Assembly (NCBI GenBank): GCA_003254905.1
Contig: QANU01034502.1
Location: 40,927 to 104,926 of the forward strand
Direction: 5' to 3'
Source of the DNA: Nissolia schottii
Taxonomy: Eukaryota; Streptophyta; Magnoliopsida; Fabales; Fabaceae
Length of the DNA: 64,000 nt
Positions within the stretch are counted from its first letter, which is position 1. Every line of letters begins with the position of its first letter. Shown piece by piece: positions 1 to 12,900 of the stretch. The notes beneath the pieces were generated by a model. That model had not been told where the DNA came from. It saw only the letters and a list, made by a program, of their open reading frames with translations, and searched no databases. The position numbers were made by a program, and so were the translations under genes.

Positions 1-420
1 CTGAGATGACAAACTCATCACTTTGTTGATAACATTTTCAGATTTGACTAAGGATAGTGAGAACGTTCCCCTCGTCCAATGAACGAGGATTCATAATTCA
101 ATGGTAAGCTCTGCTTTACAGTGGGGGTCTACCCGAGTTATGCACAGTTATGCTCCCGACATCTAAGGCAGGGTCCTCATTTAGCATTCTCAGTATTTCT
201 TTTTAGCCCTGACATGATGTAAATTTAGTATTTATTTTCAAATTAGTATTATATAGAAATAGGTATTCAGTTGTTTACTTAATAAAAGAAGTTATTATTT
301 TATCATTATGAGCATTTAATACATGTTTAGTGTGTCACGTCAAAGCTTCCGTAGGGCATTAGCCCTACGTGCGGTCACGTCCTAAGTTGTGGCGTGACAG
401 TCACTCAATTTTTGAATTGA
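1..420. other. Intergenic, probably old LTR-retroelement debris
   Basis: No coding region is visible. The segment has the mixed texture of a decayed retroelement LTR, including the phrase GTGGCGTGACAG near 395-406, but I found no paired LTR or primer site. A perfect hairpin with 8-base arms, CGTAGGGC and GCCCTACG, sits at 350-369 around a 4-base loop. The retroelement call is inference only. Confidence 0.25.
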
Positions 421-854
421 AAATTCATATATCCAAAAAATAAACTAATGGTAATCAATTTTGAGTAGATCTAGCTTGAAGTTATTTGATTTTGGTTCGA
501 CTTAGTTTTTAAGTTAGTTGTGTGAATCTAACCAGATGATACATCACTAAAAATGTGTTGGAAAATACATCACGGTTAGCGATCTTTGTCTCTAACAAGA
601 CCCCTATAGCCAGCATTCTTAGAAGAAAGAACAAAGCCATCACTGTTAGCCATCACCCAGCTAGGAGAAGGTCGCCAATGAACCCAAACCTCGCTACTTT
701 CCAAACCAATCTCATGGGCAGAACGGACACAATGTCCCATACAAAATAAATACAAATAACATTTTCTTTTGTGAGTGGATGCCGAGGGTATCTATACTTT
801 TCAATAGTTTAAATAACATACTTCTAAAATTAGGTGGTTTCTCACGTCCCCCAA

Positions 855-1405
855 GGAGCATGTGGTTCACAGAATATTTTTATTATTGGGAATACTATTC
901 CTAAGAATGCTATTCCCTAGAAGAAGTTTTCCTAGGAATATATTTTGAAAGTATTTGGTTACAAATTGAACTCTTAGCAACATTTTCGAGAATACAATAT
1001 ATTTTTACAAAAATATCCATGACAAAACAATGTATGTAGGTCGTGGTTTGCCGTCGTCCGGCGCCATTGGGCAATGGTCCGGTGGTGGTTTGGCACTATT
1101 AGGAAGCGGTTCGACGTCGTCAAGCAGTGGTCCGTTGCCAATCAGCCATGTCGACCAGTGGGTGGTGTTGACCTAGGGTACAAGGTTTGGGAGCAATTTG
1201 ATCTTTTCATGTGTCAAAAGATTCCAATCCCATGGGAATCCAACGATCCCACAAGGGATGTGGAAATTAAAATGAGACAATTTTTATTCCCAAGAATACA
1301 AGTTACCTGTAAATGTTTTTTAAAACCTTAAACCAAAAATGAGAATGTTGCATTCTCATGACCACATTTCCGAGAATGTAATAAGTTTTCTCGAACCACA
1401 CCCCT
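855..1405. mobile_element. MITE-like element with GGGGTGTGGTTC-type inverted ends
   Basis: The left end (from about 855, GGAGCATGTGGTTCACAGAA) and the reverse complement of the right end (near 1405, GAGGGGTGTGGTTCGAGAAA) match imperfectly. Together they bound about 550 bases with no coding content. The interior has several GAGAATG / CATTCTC motifs in both orientations. This suggests a non-autonomous DNA transposon of the PIF/Harbinger or hAT style. The target-site duplication was not resolved, so the exact ends and superfamily are uncertain. A related element sits in the last intron of the 6989-13393 gene. Confidence 0.45.
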
Positions 1406-1990
1406 CGTACGTTATTTACCCTCCTTCCCTTGATCTAATAGAAATCAGTCATGTGTCAATAAATAAGCCCATCTCAACAAAAACTCAATTTATATTTACA
1501 CTCCATTATTATTTTTTTTAATGTTTTTAGCCTATATTTATAATCTCAAACCTCATAATTTTATAACTCTCAAATTATCTTATTCCTATTCAAAACTCAA
1601 ACAAATCTTTACCAAAAAAAAAACTCAAACATAAAGAAAAAATAAGTTTTCAAATTAAACAAGATCAAATTAGAATGTAACGGTTGCGTTTTGCCGTTTT
1701 CTTTAACAAATCATTGTAGAGTGATTGTGAAATTAAAAATTTAGACATGTTTATTTTGTCCAATATAAAATTAAATATAAACAACCTTAAAACCATCTCC
1801 CGATTTTAACGCTTCAACAAATTTGATATTGTCCCTTGTTTGAAATTGTCTAACATTCGACATTCCTCGTCAAATCATTCACGAACTTCTGCAAAATCCT
1901 TCAACAAAACAAAACAAAGATAAGATAAATAGATAGAGCGAAAGGTCCTTATTTATCCCTACCACCAAAAAATCATAGCTTTCCTCTTCG

Positions 1991-2389
1991 ATGGTCGATA
2001 GAAAAGGAGATGTTAGAATATATATCATCTCTGTGGTTTTCTTGGCATGTACCATTGGTGGAGGAGTCTTCCTTTGCATTCACATAACCTCTCCAGATTC
2101 CAAATATGGAGCAGGGTATCTCATTGCAGGAATGACCCTTGTAGCAATCCCATGGTTTTTTTGGTTTCTCATCTATTTATATAGATGTTTTAAGCCTATT
2201 GAAGTCCAATTGGATCATGGCCTCAAGAATCATGGTAAAAATACAGGGACACAAAAATCTACATTAAGTACTATTGGTGAAAATTCTCATGTGAATTCCT
2301 CTATTGATGGAGAGCGCGATGTTCAATTTGGAGCAGTTGATAAGAATTTACAAGATCACGAGCACAAGGAAGAAAAGGAAATACCATGA
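1991..2389 (+). CDS. Small two-helix membrane protein, function unknown
   Basis: A single-exon open reading frame of 132 codons. Two strongly hydrophobic segments, roughly residues 9-31 and 41-64, lie close together and should form two membrane helices. They are joined by a short loop that contains SPDSKYGAGY. Residues 70-132 form a polar, charged tail rich in Asn, Asp, Glu and Lys, with no motif I recognise. The start is the first ATG of the frame and follows an A-rich leader. The reading frame is intact in a region otherwise full of decayed repeats, which argues for a real gene, but nothing shows that it is expressed. I do not know the family by name; it resembles uncharacterised plant transmembrane proteins. 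No neighbour hints at a role. Confidence 0.55.
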   Translation: MVDRKGDVRIYIISVVFLACTIGGGVFLCIHITSPDSKYGAGYLIAGMTLVAIPWFFWFLIYLYRCFKPIEVQLDHGLKNHGKNTGTQKSTLSTIGENSHVNSSIDGERDVQFGAVDKNLQDHEHKEEKEIP

Positions 2390-2399
2390 TCAGTAATGG

Positions 2400-2995
2400 T
2401 CGAGCCTAGAGAAAGCGAAATCCCTTTCACCTCAATTTGGAATGGTTTTGACTCTTGATGGATTTATTTTATGATATTAGAATTGAATGCAAGTGATGAT
2501 GATGTATTTAGTTGGATGTGCATAAGCATACAATGTCGAGTAATTTTCATTGAGATAATATTGGAGGAGTTTGGGGGTCATGTATTCATGAAATAGGACA
2601 ATTAGATCATATTAAGATAAACTAGATGAATGGCATAGTTAGGCATGGTAAGCTTCTTGTTAGAAAAGGGATAATAAAGTCCCAAGAATGAAGCTTACTT
2701 GTATAAATTATATACCTTGAGTAGTGATTTTATATAAGAAACATGAAAAGAAAAAGAATTGTGATATACTGATATTATGATGTTCTTTATTATATGTACC
2801 GAGTTATGATACTTATGAATGTATAAGCAAGAATTATGCGTGATAAAGAAACCGCTGGCGTCTCCATATCTCCTACGCAAAATAGCACCGTTCTCTATTC
2901 ATCTCCACCCGAATTTCACTAAAACCACCATTGTTATAATTGATGTCTCCCATATGCTCATATATTGTTATAATTGAGTTATGAGAATAAAATAA
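2400..2995. other. Intergenic, nothing recognised
   Basis: This stretch separates the small membrane-protein gene from the Helitron remnant. It is AT-rich and holds no open frame of note, no RNA gene and no clear repeat. Part of it is presumably the 3' untranslated region of the upstream gene. Confidence 0.4.
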
Positions 2996-5885
2996 CTTCA
3001 ACAAATCAAATTGATAGGTTGATATCTGCTGACCCCATCAGTATCCAAGATTACATCATGTTGTTCATGCATTTATGGTGCATGAACCATGTAGAAGAGA
3101 ATTGACAAAATCTCCATGCATGAAAGATGGATTTTGCACTAAGTTCTATCCAAAAAAAGTTTTGAAACACAACTGCTATTGATGAAAATGGATATCTGAG
3201 TTACAATAGAATAAATTTTGGAATTCACACTATGAAGGGGGATGTGCAAGTTGAAAATAGAACAATAGTTCCTTATAATCCATGCCTTCTCGTGCGATAT
3301 CAGGCTCATGTTAGCATGGAGTATTAAAACAAATCAAACTCTATCAAATAATTATTTAAATATCTCAACAAGGATCCCAATAGAGTTACTACTGCAGTTT
3401 CAATCGACTCAAACGAGCCTTCAAATAAAGCTAGTGTGAATAAGATAAAATAGTATTATGACTCCAGATAGTCTCTTTGCTTGAAGATGTGTGGAGAACT
3501 TTTTGTTTTGATATTCATCAAAGGTGGCCTCTTGTACAAAGGTTAGCATTTCACCTTCTCGGGTCAACAATGCATACTTTTCAAGGATAACGAAAGACTT
3601 GGTGTTTTCATGAAGAGGACCAAAGAAAAGCATACTATGTTTCTTGCTTGGACGGAAGCAAATAGAGAGTATCCTAAAGGTAGGGAATTGTCATATGTTG
3701 AGTTCCCTACTAACTTTGTGTACAACGAAGACAAAGTACAACGACATACTAGAAAAAAGAAAAAAGGATAGTCCATTGGAAGACTTTGTTATGTACACCC
3801 TAGAACAAGAGAGCTTTACTATACGAGGATATGGCTAACAGTACAACAAGGTTGTACAAGCTATGACAACATAAGAATTGTTAATGGAATAAGATTTAAC
3901 AGTTTTCAAGAAACTTGCTATTAGTCTTGGTTTATTGTAGGATGATAGCGAGTTTGTTGAAGGCATTAGAGAGGCAAGTGAGTTAGCATCTAGTCATCAA
4001 TTAATGAAGATTTTTCATCATGTTATTGACTTTGAATACAATGAGCAAACCATGTTATGTTTGGGAGCAAGTTTGGAAATTATTAGCTGATGGAATCATT
4101 CATCAAAGAAGAATTGTACATAGAAACCCCTGTAACTTCATGTTAACTTTTAACTACTTAATTAGAACTTTTTAGTAAAATGTTATCATCTTTATGAATT
4201 TAACTATTTCGTGTGTTGTTGTATATAGGAATCACCATGACCGATCTTGAATTGAAAAATCTGTGTTTGATTGAGGCTAAAATGTTACTTCACGCAAATG
4301 GTAGATCATTAAATGAATTCGATAGCATGCCATTTCTAGAGTTTCATGATATCAATCTATGTAAAAATAGTTTGATAGTTGATGAACTTAGCTATGACAC
4401 AACAAAGTTAGCAGAAACTCACACTAGATGCATGTAGCCTATGACGCCTGAGCAAAAATGAGTTTATGATGAAATTGCTACAACAGTTTTGAGTAACTCT
4501 AGTGGATTCTTCTTCATTTATTGTTATCGTGGTACAAGAAAAACATTCATCTGAAATGTTATTTCTTTGGGTCTATGGTCTCAAAAGAAAATTGTTCTGA
4601 AAGTTGTGTCAAGTGGAATAATTTCTCTGTTACTTCCTGGAGGCCGAACAATACATAGGATTTTTATACCGTTATTTGTTAATGATTTATCAACATGCAA
4701 CATAAATAAAAGGGAGCTTTAAGGCAGAACTCCTAATCAAAAGTAGTATGATCATTTGGGATGAAGCTCCAATGCTAAATGGGTGTTTCTTTGAAGCTCT
4801 TGACTACACACTTAGGGGATCTCATGAGATCAACGAATCCAAATAGTCATGTTTAACCATTTGGTGGAAAGGTCATCTTTCTTGGAAGAGATTTTAGACA
4901 AGTACTTCTTGTCATTCAACATGGAATTAAGCACGTTGTCTTATTAGCAACCATTAATTCTTCTACCTTATTGTCTTTCTGTAGAGTACTTAAATTGAGT
5001 ACAAACATGAGACTTTTGAGATCTTCACAAGATCAAGATCTAGTTGAGTTCAAGAAATCTGCGGATTGGATCCTTGATATAGGAGATGGTGTTTTGGGAG
5101 ATAATCTAGATGATGAGCAGATGCTGAAATACTAGATGATTTACACATTCCTCCATCGAAAGAACCTTTTCCTTATTTGGTAGAATTTGTTTATCCATAC
5201 TTGCTCATGAACATGAAATATTACAAGTTTTTTTTTTTCAGACTAGATCAACACTTGCTCCTACTCTTGAAAGTGTTGAAATGGTAAATGATTATATTTT
5301 GTCTGAGGTTCTAGGAAATGTAAATGAATACTGAAGTTCAGAAACTACCTCTCATGCCGATGAAAATGAAGATGTTCAAGCATAATGGTTTATGGCTGAA
5401 TTCCTGACATAAAGGTTTTGGGTCTTCCTCCTCACATGCTAACATTAAAATTAGGAGTCCCTGTTATGCTTTTGTGTAATGTTGACCGATCAAATGGGTT
5501 ATGCAATGGTACAAGACTAATAATCAATGAGTTAGGAAACAATGTCATTGGGGAAACTATTGTCACTAGAAGAAAAATAGGAGATGAGGTTTACATTCCA
5601 AGATGGACTTCATACCTTTGGATTTAGGTTTGCTTTTCAAGTTTTAACAAATGCAATTTCTATTGACCTTATGTTTTGCAATAACAATAAATAAGAGTCA
5701 AGGACAATTGCATTCCCATGTGAGACTTTTTCTACTTATACCAATCTTTATCCATGGTCAACTATAGGTTGCATTATCTAAAATTAAATGTAGGAGGAGG
5801 TTGAAGATACTAATTTTAAATGAAGTACAAACCTACACCTCAACAATTTTTTTTTAAAGAAGTATTTGAGAATGTTTGAAGCTTT
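2996..5885 (+). pseudogene. Decayed Helitron RepHel helicase (Pif1-like)
   Basis: Conceptual translation in shifting frames follows the order of a plant Helitron protein. Near 3010-3200 is a stretch like the Rep-side text (DRLISAD, then DENGY). Near 3240-3340 comes VENRTIVPYNPCLLVRYQAH. Near 4225-4330 is a pre-helicase stretch with LHANGRSLNEF. Near 4440-4660 is the Pif1 ATPase start with a damaged Walker A (GTRKT in place of GTGKT) and SLLLPGGRTIHR. Near 5440-5600 is LKLGVPVMLLCNVDRSNGLC, and near 5690-5880 is INKSQGQ followed by a final FKEVFENV. Many in-frame stops and frameshifts interrupt it, so it cannot encode an active transposase. The characteristic 5' TC and 3' CTRR ends with a hairpin were not located. 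Confidence 0.85.
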
Positions 5886-6988
5886 AATTAAACAAGTATG
5901 CCATTTTTTTCTCATAATCTTTGTCATTCTTTGTTATTATTGTAGCGTGACAAATACATATCATTTGAGTAAACAGACAAGTTGAATGTATCAAATTTTT
6001 ATATATATACACATTTTGTCATGCAATGTATTTTAGTCTTTGTGAGTATATACTTCGTTATACGGTTATAATGAACTTTCTTTTACAATTTGCCACTTTT
6101 CAGAGATTCAGACCAAGTTTGTACATATCAATGTCCAATCAACTTATTTTATCCCCAACTTGAGGAATCAAACAATAATGTAATACATATGATGATTTAT
6201 TAGATTTACTATTTTAAGTTTTGTAAATTCTTTCAAATATACATTTGCATAATTGAATAGCATCGAATAATTTACTGCCATATTGTTCATTTAATTTTAT
6301 TTACCTTATATTTCATATTTCTTATATTTCATCTTCGTGCATCACACAGGTTTCAAACTAATCGTTATAGAAGGGTGAGAATATATATGCATTGGGAAGA
6401 AAATAAAAGGAGGAAAGAGAGTAATTAAATCATTTAATTTTTTTTATATATATAACAATTATTTTCTTTCCTTTTATTTTTTACTCATTTAAACACATAT
6501 TTTTTCTCTTTACTTTTTTCCTTTCTCTATTTTCTTTCTTCTTACTAGTGAGCAAATCTTTATAATTTGTGGGGTGCAATTTTCATTGGAGATTAACACC
6601 CATTTTATAGAGTAAATGAAATCGTGCAAATTTTAGCCATGGGTTATAAACTTCCCATTTAGTACATGTGAGTTTTAAAAAAAAAAGAGATGTTTGCAAA
6701 CAAATCATTTGAAAAGGTGAAATTGAAAAAGAAATTGTGATTAAGAATGGTAGTTAGTGCACCAAAACCTTTATCAATAACAGCGAGCATTATCGATATT
6801 GAACATGGCACAATTATTGAAAAAGAAAAGTGACACATGGCACAAAACAGACTTGTAACTTATATGCGGTCCCCATTTAATAATAATAGAAAGAAAAAGA
6901 AAAAACACAAGTGGTGACGACTAATTGCAGTTGGAGTTCGGTTCTATTCTAGTGCTGAGGAACTTGGTTCCGTGCGTTCTTCGATTTC
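5886..6988. promoter_or_regulatory. Intergenic; upstream region of the reductase gene
   Basis: This covers the Helitron tail, AT-rich spacer, and the presumed promoter and leader of the gene starting at 6989. Pyrimidine-rich tracts lie around 6430-6540. No element can be assigned with confidence and no other gene is visible. Confidence 0.35.
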
Positions 6989-9900
6989 ATGGCTTCTTCT
7001 ACTGCTACTGCTACTCTCTCTTTATCTTCGTCTTTCGCCCAAGTTCAGTGTCTTTCACAGCGTCAAGTCCTCGCTAAACTCCAAAGCACCACCAGAATCC
7101 CCCTTTCTTCTTCTTCTGGTTGGAGATGGAGTTGCGATTCGCAGCGCATTCATGCGAAAGCCGTTTCAACCGATAGGGGAAGGCCGCGAAACGCTCTCAG
7201 CGAGGAATTGGTTGAAAGCCAGAGTTCGGAGTCGATGGAGAATAATGGCGAAGGCACTTCATCGTCTTCCAAACTGGTTCTCGTTGTTGGCGCCTCGGGA
7301 GGTGTTGGTAAGTCAAGAGATTTTAGTTTCGGCTGAAAAGCTTATAAACATGTTTATTTTTTAGAATTCAATCATTTCAAAAAATTATACAAATATATAT
7401 GAGCATTGTTTTTTTTTCAGTTAAAAAAAAAAGAGTGATTTTCTTTTCAAATACGTTGAAATAAACACACCTTTAATCAGGGTGTCTTGATGTGATGAAT
7501 GGGAACTTCAGAACATGAAAATTTTATTCCAGAACATAATATCATAGGAGTTGGATTATTTTTTTTTTCTTTCATAATTTCGGAATATAGAAGCTTTACT
7601 TCTATAAAGGGGCCGGAAAGATTCAACCGCTTTTGGTCACAGTCTACAAATTTCCGTTATACCCTTATCACCCACACATACACTAAAGCCACATTGAGCG
7701 GTTCCGATTTCATTTTAGCATCTTCTAGTTTCAATAGACAGAAAGAGGGAGCTGGAAAGTGAAGCTCAAAATTTGACATTTATACTTGAATTAATAATGT
7801 GACTTATCATATGAGACTAGTTTTGATGTTATTTCAGTGTGAAAAATCTTTACATAATCATCTGATCATGTATTGTCATATCAGCATAATTGGTTAGCCC
7901 TCACACCCACTATCTCAAATCTTTTACATTTTTATTATTTAGTATGTTTTTCAAATTATAGAAATAAAAATATTAATAAATATGTTGATTTATTGTAGGC
8001 TTTATTGTCATCAATTCAAACTAAAATATGTGGAGTGAACGTAGTCTCACTTGATTCTGAGGATTCAATAAAATCTCGTCGTTTCATTTATTGGTATATC
8101 CTTCATTCCATGTGCATCTGTATGCCGTTGGGATCCCGGTTCCCTTTGTTATGTTATTTTATGCATTGTGAAGTTCATAAACTCTGGAAATGGCTGGTTT
8201 ATTGCATCATAATTCATGCCATAGTTTGATTGTGGAAGTTTGTGAAGTAGTTGTCTTAATTACTGTTCAGGGCAGCTGTTGGTAGCATCACTGCTTCAGC
8301 GGAATGTTAAGTCACGATTGATTCTTAGGGATCCTGAGAAAGCCACGGCACTGTTTGGTGAACAAGATGCGGACAAACTGCAGGTATATCGTTTACTCTA
8401 ATTCAAAGTGAAAACTTTTTTTTTTTGTGGTTATTTTCTTCACAAAAACTTGGAAACAACCAGAACTAAAACAAAGTGGCATTTTTGTGATTATTAATAA
8501 AAAAAAATATCGGTAGGAAATGAAATTAGAAAACAAACCAATAACCCCCAATAAATAGTGGCGTAAATTTAATTTCATTCATTTTCAATATTTCTAGTCA
8601 TATGGAGCTTTTGAACATGACAGGTATTCAAAGGAGACACAAGGAAGCAGGATGATTTGGATCCATCCATATTTGAGGTCAGCTCGCTGGAGTTCTTTTT
8701 GTCTATGTTGATAGTAATTGATTTGATTCATCTGAAATATTTTCATATTGTTGAGTCATTTCATTCATCATAGGAAATGTATGGTAACATTCTGAATTTC
8801 TTTTGCTTCTTTGTTTACTTGCTTTATAGGGTGTTACACATGTGATTTGCTGTACAGGAACAACAGCTTTCCCTTCAAGGCGGTGGGATGATGATAACAC
8901 ACCAGAAAGAGTTGGTAAGAATCATGCTATGCATATTGCAGCATTTGACGTCATAACTTAATTGAAATAGAAAGAGTTAGGCAAATATTTAAGCGTGCAA
9001 AATTTAAGCATAACAGTAATGCCTTTTATTAAAAGTTGCTTACCGGATAGAACTCATCAACAACTCAACCACTTTTCAATATTTTGATTTTGATTATAAG
9101 TATTTATTTGAAGATTGGGTGGGAGTGAAGAATCTAGTATCTGCATTGCCTTCCACTGTGAAGAGAGTTGTTCTTGTGTCATCAATAGGTGTGACTAAGT
9201 TCAATGAACTGCCATGGAGGTAAGCATACCCAATAATTAATTCTTAATTGGCAAAGTTGTCTGACTCTTGTTATATAATCAGTTGGATTGCAAGAAAGCC
9301 GAAGGAAGAATCTTTGTGTGGTAATTTGGATTAGAGACCTTCTAAAGTTCTAATGAGAAATTAGATTAAACAATAGTTTAACCTAAGCATGATGGGCTGT
9401 CACGATTGTGATGCCAGAAGAAGAATAAACTAAAATATAAATTGAAATGTACTTATATTTGTATTGTTATTTGGAATTCAAATTATCAGTTTTCTCATGG
9501 CTATTCTTGATTGAAAATTTGGTTTCATTATGTATAGTTGCGACTATGCTCCAAAGATGCTGAATCAAAATAGACTTATCGTCTTTATAACTAAGATTAA
9601 TTTCCCTTCAAGAAGTTACACTGATGGTCTGCAAGAGCAGCGAGGGGAAGCATCAGAGGAGTTCTTAAATTAGCAAAAATTGAACTCTGCATCTTCTGAA
9701 CTTCTAGCCTTAGATGGGCAATGGTACTGCCTTGTACCTGCCGAAGAATCTAACTTTGAGAAGGGGTTTGATTTAGGATATACCATCACTCGCTAGAACA
9801 TTATGCAAGTTTGATCTTCACATAATATAGCAAATTAAAGAGTCTGCTTGGTTGACTGCAAGGAGTGTGAACAACTATTCAAATTAAACTGGTGATATAA

Positions 9901-12900
9901 GTGTTTATGCATTCAGTACGAATTGAAAGCTGTTAATAAGACAAAAAATATGTGCTTAGCAAAATTCATGCTCGTCATTCATGTTCGTAAGTGTAGGCTG
10001 TGTGTGATTTATGTACTATGTCACCCATCGTTAGGTAGTCACAAGGAAATAGCAATAAGGTTCCATATGATCCATGATATAAATTATTCCATGACTTGAC
10101 ATGAAATTATGTTAATTATCTTTTGTAAAAGGACTTATCCAAAGTTTGTCACATGGATTTGTTGATGTTTGGTTTCTGATGCAGCATTATGAACCTATTT
10201 GGTGTTTTGAAGTATAAGAAAATGGGCGAGGATTTTCTTCGGAGTTCTGGCATTCCATTCACCATAATCAGGTAAGATGCAAAATATGCATGTTTCACAC
10301 CTGATGTTGATACATGATAAACAAAGAGTTGGAGGACTTATAACTTGGATTATGTGTGTCTGAACTCTGAAATTCTTGAAGTCTCCTTATATGGGCTTAT
10401 ATAAATGCATTTCAGACCTGGAAGATTGACTGATGGACCATACACATCTTATGATCTAAATACTTTGCTCAAAGCAACAGCTGGACAAAGACGAGCAGTC
10501 CTTATAGGTCAAGGTAAATTGTTAATGCTCATTATTATAACTGTAGGACAAAGCAAGCATTTTTTACTTATTACTTTTCTTCTATTTGGTAAGTTTTTCA
10601 CATGTGAGCAGATTGCCAAGCTATATAAGTTGCATGCATGATGTTGTCTAGCAAACCAATGATTCTATTTTCTAAAAGTTTATCTTGTTTCTAGTACAAG
10701 AAAAAGAATTTATTGTTGCACGACTAAAAATTTACAGCAGTTTATATTATAAAAATCCGTATGGTAAACATTTTGAGGCCAAGTAGCAACAAATGGTTAA
10801 TCTTGGTCAATATTGGTCAGAAAAAGCAAGCTTGTCTCAAAAGGTGTGAGTTCTGTTCAGTTTGCTGAGAACTCAAACTTTCCATTATTCTGTTGCTTGT
10901 CAAAAAACACAGATTAATGTTTGTGTAGACACAAAGATAAGTCTTTGTGAAGAACCATCCTCTGTTGTTTATCAATTATGTTTATGATTTAAAGGAATCG
11001 AAGCCATTAATTCAAAGAGCAAACACTATTAACCAAGGTGACTTGCAAGTTGCAACATTGCGCTGAAATCATATCAGTCATAGTATGCATATACTATCAG
11101 CTAGCTTGTTTACTGGAGAACTGATAAGCTAGCCATTTCTGCATGTATTATCAGCATACATTTTTAATGTTGTCCATCATGAAATGTGTCTGATATGCTT
11201 GCTGGTGCTGTCTATGTTGTAGCTACCGATTAATTGCATTTTTCAAAATGACTAGTTCAGTGGAAACTGCTGATAAGCATTAAGGGTGGAAAATCTCCAC
11301 CCTCCCCTTATGTGAATTAAAAAATTGTTAAACTGATGCATAATCAGCTGAGAGCCTGACATTAATAGGGTTTTCTCTTGGGTTTTTGATTAATTGATTA
11401 AGAAAGTTAATGCTTGTTATTGGTGTCAGATGATTATGTATGATCATTTATGCTTCTGCTAGTGCTTTTGTTTGAAGTTTTAGAAATTCGGCAACGTGCT
11501 TTCAGGAGATAAACTAGTGGGAGAGGCCAGCAGAATTGTTGTTGCCGAAGCTTGCGTGCAGGCACTAGATCTGGAAGTCACTAAAAACAAAGTATATGAA
11601 GTTAACTCTGTTGAGGTAAAGTTTCTGTTATAATTTTGGTATTTAGGGCCGTATGGTTCTTAGAATGACTTTCTCATCTTTATTTGGTTCATTCATTAAA
11701 TTTATGAAAATCTTGCAAAATATGCCTAGGAATGACCCATTTATACGTTTGATTGACACTAAAATTCTTGAGAATATTTCTTTTTACCCAAGATACCCCT
11801 AACGAATGAAAAAAAAATTGATCATTACACACATTAAACCTATATTTAAATGTAGTTATTTTCTCAACTCTCATAAAATAAAACTATTATTATTATTAGT
11901 TATTTATTAATATTAGTTATATATTTAGTAATATTATTATAAATTCTTTAATATTAATTATTAATTATTTATTATTGCTAATAGTATTATTAATTATTTA
12001 ATGTTTATTATTATTAATCATTTAATCATAATTATTAATTATTGTTATTATTATTAATTAATTATTATTAATTATTGTTTTTATTATTTGTTTATTTATT
12101 ATTATTATTTATTACTATTACTTATCATTATTTAATATTAATTATTTTATCAACTACCATAAAATTATTATTTATTATCATTAATTTAACATTAATAATT
12201 GTTTTAATTATTATTATTAATTATTTATTATTATTCTTTAATATTAATTATTTTCTTAACTCCCAAAAATAATAATAATAATATTATTATTATTATTAAT
12301 GGAGGGTAAAGTTGGGTTTTTAATTTTAAATGGGGGAGGGCAAGATTAAAAATAAAGGAAAGTGAATTTTTTTTTAATTCCTTGGAATACAACTTTTGAG
12401 AATATTTTTTCATTTTGCAAACTAAACGCAAGAATTTGTCATTCTCAAACTCAAATTTTCGAGAATGCTGATAGATTACGCGAATCACAAGCCCCCTAGG
12501 TCTTACAATCATACATGCTTGTGTCATGTGTGTGAATATAGATCAAATTCACATGATAGGATCTCTTTTTTTTTAATGTCGTTTTATGTCAGCCAAAAGG
12601 ATCACCGATATTTTGATGCCTAGACTTTCCTATGCTAAGCATTTTAGATAAACGGGTAAACGGACCTAACACAGAAAATAAAAGATAACATAATTGTATT
12701 TATTAGAGTTGCGTACTGAGTAAGATAAGATAACATCAATTTATACGCACATAACAGAATCAAGACATTACAAGAAAATAATTCTAAATCAAATTAAATC
12801 ATAATATAATTAAATATTAATCAATCTGTGATATTATTAAGATATGATATATTTTATTTTTATTTTAACAACCTCTCTCAAGCTATAGTTGCTCAAACTT

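Noticed and set aside
6972-7364. 130-residue frame starting upstream of the reductase start
   Set aside because: It runs in another frame of exon 1 and into the intron. The frame from 6989 continues through eight further exons with conserved protein text.
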